Positions 57,691 to 64,000 of a DNA stretch of 64,000 nucleotides are shown here, piece after piece. A program made the position numbers and the translations under genes. How positions within the stretch are numbered: position 1 is the stretch's first letter; each line of letters begins with the position of its first letter. The notes below the pieces were generated by a model, which searched no databases, was not told the DNA's origin, and worked only from the letters and a program-made list of their open reading frames with translations. Origin of the DNA: Nageia nagi (taxonomy: Eukaryota > Pinophyta); NCBI GenBank assembly GCA_050084985.1, contig JBITNC010000001.1, positions 185,256,001-185,320,000 on the forward strand. Reading direction: 5' to 3'.

Positions 57691-58470
57691 TCAGCTAGCT
57701 GAAGTCCAACGCATCTTGGACAAATACTCGAACATTTTTGGAGATATGCCGAAAGGGCTGCCACCCTCTAAAGGATTTGAGCACACCACTAAGATGGAGC
57801 CAGCTGCTAAACTAGTTATGATCACTCCCTACTGACATCCAAAGGTCTACAAGGATGAGATTGAGAAGACTATCAAAGAATTGTTGGACATAGAGTTCAT
57901 ACAGCCAAGCTCAAGTCCCTTTGCCTCTTTAGCGGTGTTGGTCAAGAAGAAGGATGGGTCCATGCAAATGTGCATTGACTATAACATGCTCAACAAGAAG
58001 ACCATCAAAAACAGGTATCCCATCCCTAGAGTAGATGATCTCATTGATGAATTCCATGGTGCTAGATATTTCTCAAAAATTGATTTGAGATCTGGATATC
58101 ATCAAATAAGGATGAAGGAGGACATCCACAAAACTGCATTTAGATGCCATTATGGTCACTTTGAGTTTTTAGTTATGCCATTTGGATTGACAAATGCACC
58201 AACCACTTTCCAATCAGCCATGAATCAGGTTTTCAGAGACCAACTGAGGAAGTTTGTGATGCTTTTCTTTGATGACATCTTGGTGTATAGCAAAACATGA
58301 GAGAAGCACCTCCAACACTTGGACCACGTTTTGGGCACACTACAAGAGCAAAAGTTCTATGCTAAGCAATTGAATGTGAGTTTGGCATGACTGAAATCCT
58401 GTATTTAGGTCATGTCAACAGCCATGCGGGAGTTAGGGTGGATGAATAGAAAATTGTAGCTATCCAAGAT
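57691..58470 (+). pseudogene. Reverse transcriptase of element F
   Basis: Frame 2: ILDKYSNIFGDMPKGLPPSK (57,714-57,773), [60 protein letters not shown] (first catalytic Asp) and [20 protein letters not shown], then the catalytic box [11 protein letters not shown] (about 58,260-58,290) with both aspartates. Stops at 57,833, 58,300 and 58,388; a frameshift near 58,375 moves to frame 1 (ILYLGHVNSHAGV). Confidence 0.9.
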
Positions 58471-59220
58471 TGGTTGATGCCTACCACTTTGACGCAGCTG
58501 AGAGGGTTTTTGGGGTTGTGCAATTACTATAGGAGGTTCATATGTTATTTCTCACATTTGGTTGCCACCTTAACGCAATTGACCAAGAAAAATGCATTCA
58601 TATGTGGTGAGGGTGCTCAAGAGGACTTTGAGACACTCAAGAAGGTTATGTGTTCCTTTCCTTGCTTGGCTATTCCTAATTTTTCAGTTCCTTTTACTGT
58701 TGAGTGTGATACATATAAGCTTGGTGTTGAGGTTGTACTTACGCAAAAAGGACAACCAATATCATTTGAGAGCAGGAAACTAACAAATACAAAATATAAT
58801 TTTAGTGTGTATGTAAGGAAATGTTGGCCATCACGCATGCGTTGGAGAGGTTCAGGCAATATTTGGTTTGTGGTCCATTCATCATCAAGACTGACCAAAA
58901 CAGCCTGAAATACTTTCTCAGCCAACCAGGTCTGAGTGAGAAACAACAAAGGTGGGTAAGTAAACTCCAATCCTTTAATTTTGAGATTCAGTACATCAAT
59001 GGAAAGAAGAATACAGCTGCTGATACATTGTCTAGGAACCCATCTTTTTACTCTCTTTCCTCTATTACTGCTGATTGGAAAATGACTATCATGGCTGAAT
59101 ATGTCAAAGATGAATTTGCTCAAGGCATCTTGGATGGGATTGTAAAAAATAAGAGATACACAATTAGGAAAGGGCTGATTTTAAAAAGAAACAGAATTTT
59201 CTTGACCCCTAACTCACAGA
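58471..59220 (+). pseudogene. RNase H and connection of element F
   Basis: Frame 1: TTLTQLRGFLGLCNYYRRFI (58,483-58,540), then FSVPFTVECDTYKLGVEVVL (catalytic Asp in ECD) and GQPISFESRKLTNTKYNFSV. A frameshift near 58,820 leads to MLAITHALERFRQYLVCGPF, TDQNSLKYFLSQPGLSEKQQ, then GKKNTAADTLSRNPSF (final Asp) in frame 3. Confidence 0.88.
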
Positions 59221-60340
59221 TGAAGGAAGGTGCTCCATGCTTTGCATAATATTCTCTATGTAGGTCATCTAGGCATTACGAAAACATATAGAGCAGTAAA
59301 GGAGAGGTTCACATGGAAAGGGCTGAAACATGACGTTTTGAAGCATGTCTGGGAGTGTGTACAATGCCAAGAAAATAAGGAGGAGAATGTTAAGCCAGCA
59401 GGGTTACTTCAGCCATTGCTCATTCCACAACAGAAGTGGGAGGATATTCCCATAGATTTCATTGCGGATCTTCCAAAGGTGCAAGGTAAAGATTGTATCT
59501 TTGTGGTAGTAGATAGGCTTTACTAAATTTGCCCATTTCTTTGCCATTAGTATCACATATACAACAACACATTTGGCTGATTTGTTCTTCAAAGAAATCT
59601 TCAAATTGCATGGGTTGCTAAGAAGAATTGTGAGTGACAGGGGCAACAAGTTTATGGGTATGTTTTGGCAAGAGCTGTTTTGATTAAGTGGCACTAATCT
59701 AACCCCAAGCACTAGCTATCACCCCCAAAAGGATGGAAAAACAGAAATTGTAAATAGATGGTTGGAAGGATACTTGAGGCACTATGTAACAGGACAACAA
59801 CAAACGTGGGTCAAATGGCTCCACGTTGGGTAGTATTGTTACAATTCTACATACCACTTGTCTATAAAAATGTCTCCTTTTAAAGCTTTGTATGGTTATA
59901 ATGTTCCTAACTTCACAGATTTGGTTTTTGATGAGGGAAAGCCCCCAAAGTTAAAGATTTCTTGCAAGAACATCAAGACATCATGAGAGCTCTAAAGGAA
60001 AATTTGCAAATGGCCCAAAATCGTCAAAAAAAGTACTTTGACCAAAAGAGGACTAATAGGGCTTTTGAAGTAGGAAAGATGGTGTATTTGAGATTGCAAC
60101 CATTCCGGCAATCCACACTCAAGAAGAGAAGAGTAGAGAAGCTACAGCCTAGATTCTTTGGGCCATATAAAATCCTACGCAAGGTTGGAGAGACTGCTTA
60201 TGAGCTAGAGCTGCCCAAGGAAAGCAAGACCCACAACACCTTCCATGTGTCACTCCTAAAAAAGGTTGTGGGGCAGCAAGACACATCATCTATCACACTT
60301 CCATCCCTTGATGAAGAGGGATGGCTGGTTTTGATTCCAA
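59221..60340 (+). pseudogene. Integrase of element F
   Basis: HHCC finger: ALHNILYVGHLGITKTYRAV, WECVQCQENK (59,235-59,380). Core: IPIDFIADLPKVQGKDCIFV (first Asp, about 59,455). After a frameshift at about 59,520: RIVSDRGNKFMGMFWQELF (second Asp, about 59,630) and KTEIVNRWLEGYLRHYVTGQ (Glu, about 59,740). After another shift near 59,945: ENLQMAQNRQKKYFDQKRTN, RRVEKLQPRFFGPYKILRKV and NTFHVSLLKKVVG. Confidence 0.88.
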
Positions 60341-60534
60341 AAAAGGTATTAGCGACTCGGGTGAAGAAGTTGAGATCAAGACAAATTCATGAATACATGA
60401 TCAAATGGAAGGACTTGCTTGATGAAGACTCTACATGGGAAGAAGTAGAGATACTAGCACATCCATCATTGAATTGCTTGAGCAATTTTGAGAGGAGAGG
60501 CTTTGTGACATCCCCTTTTGCTAAATGTAATTAA
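60341..60534 (+). pseudogene. Chromodomain at the pol C-terminus of element F
   Basis: VLATRVKKLRSRQIHEYMIK, then WKDLLDEDSTWEEVEILAHP, is a chromodomain with the conserved Y/W..W and STWE residues; it marks the chromovirus lineage and would bind modified histones to guide integration (family knowledge). The frame runs through the polypurine tract (as FERRG) into the 3' LTR and stops at 60,532-60,534. Confidence 0.88.
60489..60503 (+). promoter_or_regulatory. 3' polypurine tract of element F
   Basis: GAGAGGAGAGGC lies immediately before the LTR start TGTGACATCCCC and overlaps the pol reading frame. Confidence 0.8.
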
Positions 60535-61622
60535 TTATGGAATCCCACGAATTCCCCTTTGTGAATATTTATTTATTTAATTGTGCATTAGTTGTTAGTA
60601 CTTGGGATAGAAATTATAAAGGTCCGTTGGACCCCACCGTGAGACCCAAGTGGGACGTCTTCCTCCCAAGCGTAGGCTAGCATGATTTAATGTTATTTTA
60701 TGTACTTGGAGATCCCGAGAATTGATTGTGGGAATCCCAAGACCTTGTATGAGCATGTAAATAGGATCTAGGCTCATGTATGACTCCTAGGAATCCAACG
60801 TATGAGATGGGGGGACTTCTAGGATCCCAACATTGGACTTGGAGGCATCCCATCACCCCAGGAGGCTCACGTCACACATTAGGGAGGCTCTACACCCCAT
60901 GCATGGGCATTGATGACATGTTTGAGGCATTTGAGGGCCCCTAGGAGGCTAACATTACGTAGGCCAAGCATGGATGATTCTGAGGTGATGTTCTAGATCC
61001 AGGCTTGAGCTATATTAGGCATTGGAGCATCATTACATGGATATACTTGATTTGATCATATTTCTCCTACCGTCCAATGGACACAAGTCGCGTCAACCAA
61101 TCTTCCCCTAGGTGCAGCTTCTAGGAGGGTTAGTAGGATGAGGGATCTTGCTAATCTACGGCTAAGGTGTAGCATTTTAGTCCATCTAGTGGTATTCCAA
61201 GGTCACACTTCTACCTTCAGTGGTTTCCAAGTGTGGGAGTTCTGCAGCAAAGCATCCAAGCTTGAGGGAATGAGGCTGCCCATTCGCGTATCAGCAATGA
61301 TCACATTTGTTTGTTCGTTGTGCCCTAGTTGGCTCCTTGGAGGCCAAGGTTGAGCCCTTTTGGGCCTAGTATAGTATCATTTGTCATTCTTCAACATTAA
61401 TACAGCCGTGGGCATCTTGGATATCAGTATTTGTCTTTGTATTTAATGTGTATGCTTCCATACTTGCATCGTTGGGGTGTTTTGGTGCATTCATGCTTGT
61501 ATATATGAGACATTGGCATTGTGGGCTTGTTTATGCTTGGTTTTGATGCTCTAGTCCAAACATGGTTGTATATTTGCTTGTTTTTTATTATTTGCACTTG
61601 AGATTGTGTTTGGGATCTTACA
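60504..61622 (+). mobile_element. 3' LTR of element F (1,119 bp)
   Basis: Full-length partner of the 5' LTR. It retains the segments near 60,994-61,030 and 61,350-61,420 that are deleted there. Followed by TTCTC. Confidence 0.93.
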
Positions 61623-61649
61623 TTCTCATTGAAAAATAGGGTTAACCCA

Positions 61650-62288
61650 AACATATCAAAAAAGAGACTCATTCAATGCATTAGATATTTTTGTGAGAAA
61701 GAGAAGATATCCGGTAGAGGTCTTATAATTTCAATGTTTACATATCTAAAGATTAAATTGGTCAAAATCCCCTAACTTTACAGAGCAACATTATCCATTA
61801 AGCATTTAAGACAAAATAGAACAAGTTTATGACCACAATGCAAAAAGGATGAACATAACTCTTTTGAATATGGTTCGTGCCATGTTTTTAAAAAAAGTGA
61901 AGTTGATGTTTTGGGTGATGTAGTCATTTGTGCAATGTATTCAAGAAACAGATATCCCACCAATGCTCTTGGAAATAAGACTCCTTATGAGATGTGGCAT
62001 GGCGGCATTCCTTTGGTTAGGCATCTCAAGGTTTTTGGTTCAACTTGTTATGCCTTAATACCTAAGAAACAAACTTGGTGTAAGGAGTCGTAAATGCATT
62101 TTAACATATACAGTCTACGACAAGGTAAACAAGAAGTTCTTTTTTTCAAGAGATATGATTTTCCTTGAATGCTCTAAGAGTGACACAACTGTTGAGTGAC
62201 AACTTGATCACCTTCATAGTTTTACCCGTACAAAGAAGTATATTGAGTCTGTATATGAGATCCCAAATCTTAAAGGGGGAATTCCTAT
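61650..62288 (+). pseudogene. Copia G: integrase C-terminal part and linker
   Basis: Plus-strand copia pol fragment. NAKRMNITLLNMVRAMF (about 61,840-61,890) corresponds to the catalytic-Glu helix with the Glu changed. After a frameshift: DVVICAMYSRNRYPTNALGN, KTPYEMWHGGIPLVRHLKVF, then GSTCYALIPKK (to 62,075). The linker continues as NKVNKKFFFSRDMIFLECSK and EIPNLKGGIPILD up to the MITE. The 5' limit is unclear; element F lies just upstream. Confidence 0.78.
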
Positions 62289-62296
62289 ATTGGATC

Positions 62297-62756
62297 TAGT
62301 GTAGTTAGCCTCGTCGAGAATCGTGAGTTCGAGTCTTGAGTGGACTTTAGCGAGTTTGGATGGCTCGAACTCGACAAGTCCTGGTGAGTCTCAACGTCTA
62401 GACTCACCAGATTCAAGAAAAACAACATGAAAAAATAGTTGTTAGAATGCGAAAAATTTTGATTTCATGCACCATGCACCACAACACTACCACATCCATG
62501 GACCACCATGCAAAAGAGCATCAAGGATCTGGATATTGACTTCATCTCCTAACAATTGTATAATGTTGATGTTGAGTAAGTAGGCTTCTAGAAGACATTA
62601 ATAAGTAAAATGCAATTAAAAAAACTTCAATTTTCAATGAACTTTTTTTTTTGTTTTTCTTTTTGTCGAGTTAGATCGTGGTTTTTTCTCGAATTCCAAG
62701 TCCGAGCCTTAAGGGGACCTCGACGAATCTAATAGAGTTTGAGTCTGACAACTATG
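62297..62756. mobile_element. hAT-like MITE (460 bp) inserted in copia G
   Basis: Flanked by an exact 8-bp duplication ATTGGATC (62,289-62,296 and 62,757-62,764), the target length of hAT transposons. Ends are TAGTGTAGTTAGCCTCG on the left and, read inward on the other strand, CATAGTTGTCAGACTC on the right, imperfect terminal repeats around TAGTT..CAG/GCCTC. Subterminal regions are rich in GAGTTCGAGTC / ACTCGACAAG / CTCGACGAA motifs. Removing the element and one duplication would leave the copia frame continuous (..PILD then QHLGSTPLFS..). No transposase, so non-autonomous. Confidence 0.85.
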
Positions 62757-63235
62757 ATTGGATCAACATTTGGGATCTACACCACTTTTTTCTATTCCAG
62801 AAGAAGAACAAGCACACCCTCTTCAAGATTTGTCCATTTCATCAGAGTCTAAAGCTCAATTGGATGATGTGATTGAAGGGACTAGTAATTTGAGTATTAA
62901 TGGGAATGTAGCACCTCCTCAACCATTGGAGAAACCTACACCATCACAAAAGATTCCAAAATGGGCCACTAAAACACTAAAGAGTGTTCATCTTGATGAA
63001 GTGGCGAAGATAGGAACCAGGAGTTCCTATCAAGCCAGACAAGAAGATAATGCGATGGAAGATTCAAATAATGATGATGATATGGATTATTCATTTAATT
63101 GTGAATTGAAATTTTCTATTGATTTTGAGCCAACTTCCTTTAAAGAAGCTATTTCTCATGATGTGTGGAAAGAAGCGATGAAGAAATAATATAATGCTCT
63201 CATCAAGAATGGGACATGGAAGTTGGTAGATCCTC
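62757..63235 (+). pseudogene. Copia G: linker and RT N-terminus before the solo LTR
   Basis: Open from 62,758 to 63,189 (DQHLGSTPLFSIPEEEQAHP; IPKWATKTLKSVHLDEVAKI; EPTSFKEAISHDVWKEAMKK), then TAA and NALIKNGTWKLVD. This is the variable linker and first block of a copia RT, encoded in frame with the upstream integrase piece once the MITE is discounted. Confidence 0.82.
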
Positions 63236-63721
63236 TGTTAGGAACCTAGCAATTTCAAAACACGGTCTTAGCCCAAAACACCACAACAATACTGAAATAT
63301 GCAGAATACCCACAAAGGGTTTTACCCCAAAACACCACAATAATGCTGAAATGTGAAATACGGAATGAAATACACGAAATGGTAGAATGCCCACTTATTC
63401 GTATAGCAACAGAATAATGAAAATAACTTAGATTGACAAGATAACAGAATAGAGCACTTTATTGATAGCAATACAAATCGTGGGCCGCTTCGAGGGGGCT
63501 TCCTTCTTACAACTCAAAAGACAAAATATTTTTCAAGATGCTCTCTTTACCCCTCTTACAAGTATTTATAGTCCTCCTACCCTACTTGGTGGTTTACATT
63601 CAAAATGGCGATTTGCCTTACAAAATATGATGGTTCACATTACAAGCCGATGCGAGCAAATAAATAAATTAACTAACACATAAATAAACCTAAGTAAATG
63701 TTAAGATATCGGATCCTAACA
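63236..63721 (-). mobile_element. Solo LTR (486 bp) inserted in copia G RT
   Basis: Starts TGTTAGGA and ends TCCTAACA, an 8-bp perfect terminal inversion with TG..CA ends. TCCTC target duplication at 63,231-63,235 and 63,722-63,726. No internal element. On minus, ACTATAAATACTTG (about 63,563-63,576) resembles a TATA box and CAATAAAG (about 63,460-63,467) a poly(A) signal, in the right order for an LTR in minus orientation. Not similar to the LTRs of copia E. Confidence 0.88.
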
Positions 63722-63726
63722 TCCTC

Positions 63727-64000
63727 ATATGGAACCAAACCTATTGGTTGCAAGTGGGTCTACAAAAACAAGTACAAATCAGATGGCTCACTTGACAAAC
63801 GTAAAGCCAAGATTGTGGCTAAGGGTTTTGCACAAAAAGTAGGTATTAATTATGATGAGACTTTTTCTCCTACGACTAAGTGGGCTACCATTTGTTTTTT
63901 GTTGGCTATGTCAACTTAGTATGAGTGAAAAATTCGTCAAATGGATGTGAATATTGCATTTTTGAATCGTGATATGAAAAAGAATGTGTACATGGCACAA
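63727..64000 (+). pseudogene. Copia G reverse transcriptase, continuing past the window
   Basis: YGTKPIGCKWVYKNKYKSDG, KAKIVAKGFAQKVGINYDET, FSPTTKWATICFLLAMS and, after stops, IRQMDVNIAFLN (first catalytic Asp region) and KKNVYMAQ are successive copia RT blocks. The frame is one base out relative to the piece before the solo LTR, so a small deletion occurred near the junction. Stops at about 63,918 and 63,924. Confidence 0.85.

Larger units (their letters stand above)
56043..61622 (+). mobile_element. Element F: complete chromovirus insertion lacking gag
   Basis: LTRs at 56,043-57,063 and 60,504-61,622, both starting TGTGAYRTCCC and ending GGGATCTTACA. TTCTC target duplication at 56,038-56,042 and 61,623-61,627. 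iMet primer site directly after the 5' LTR, purine tract before the 3' LTR, chromodomain at the pol C-terminus. The internal part is only 3.4 kb because gag and protease are missing. The LTRs remain highly similar apart from indels, so this is among the younger elements here. Confidence 0.93.

Noticed and set aside
58617-59123. 168-codon minus-strand frame
   Set aside because: Antisense of the chromovirus RNase H region, where several plus-strand motifs are clear.

Overview
This is eukaryotic, almost certainly plant nuclear DNA. It is AT-rich, has no bacterial-style gene organisation, and is packed with decayed plant-type retrotransposons (Ty3/gypsy of Tat and chromovirus type, Ty1/copia, an L1-like LINE). 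The only host gene I recognise is a spliced glycosyltransferase of the Core-2/I-branching (GT14) family on the minus strand. The age and nesting of the elements, and an intron that appears to run past the window edge, suggest a large genome such as a gymnosperm; that is inference.

Layout. (A) 1 to about 11.9 kb: 3' part of a Tat-type Ty3/gypsy element on +: protease, G-patch-like motif, reverse transcriptase (RT), two RNase H domains, integrase, an extra ORF after pol with an internal duplication, a long 3' non-coding region with an antisense ORF, a polypurine tract, and a long LTR carrying a 123-bp tandem array. (B) about 11.9-19.97 kb: a second Tat-like element on + with gag but no pol. It has an array of palindromic repeats, a second minisatellite, a polypurine tract and a 3' LTR. 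(C) 19.99-23.8 kb: heavily decayed chromovirus pol followed by an LTR start. (D) 23,804-30,281: a complete gag-only Tat-like element on the minus strand with 0.7-kb LTRs and a 5-bp target duplication (ATACC). 30.3-36.1 kb: LINE 3' sequence, an uncharacterised lysine-rich mobile-type ORF remnant and the C-terminal half of a LINE ORF2, all on minus. (E) 36,087-43,957: a complete Ty1/copia element on minus inserted inside the LINE RT gene; the rest of that gene resumes at 43,963. 44.2-49 kb: a small tandem array, then unannotatable AT-rich sequence.

49.1-56.0 kb: the 3' end of the GT14 gene on minus. Four exons join in phase 0 with GT/AG junctions, and upstream exons are not in the window. (F) 56,043-61,622: a complete but gag-less chromovirus with about 1-kb LTRs, a tRNA-iMet primer site, a TTCTC target duplication and a C-terminal chromodomain. 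(G) 61.65-64 kb: a copia pol fragment on + carrying two nested insertions: a 460-bp hAT-like MITE with an 8-bp duplication (ATTGGATC) and a 486-bp solo LTR with a TCCTC duplication.

How the parts relate. A would be the type of element that supplies pol activities. B and D retain only the structural gag gene plus the cis signals (LTR, primer site, polypurine tract), the arrangement of non-autonomous partners. All coding copies carry stops and frameshifts, so none looks active now. The nesting gives relative ages: LINE older than copia E; copia G older than the MITE and the solo LTR.
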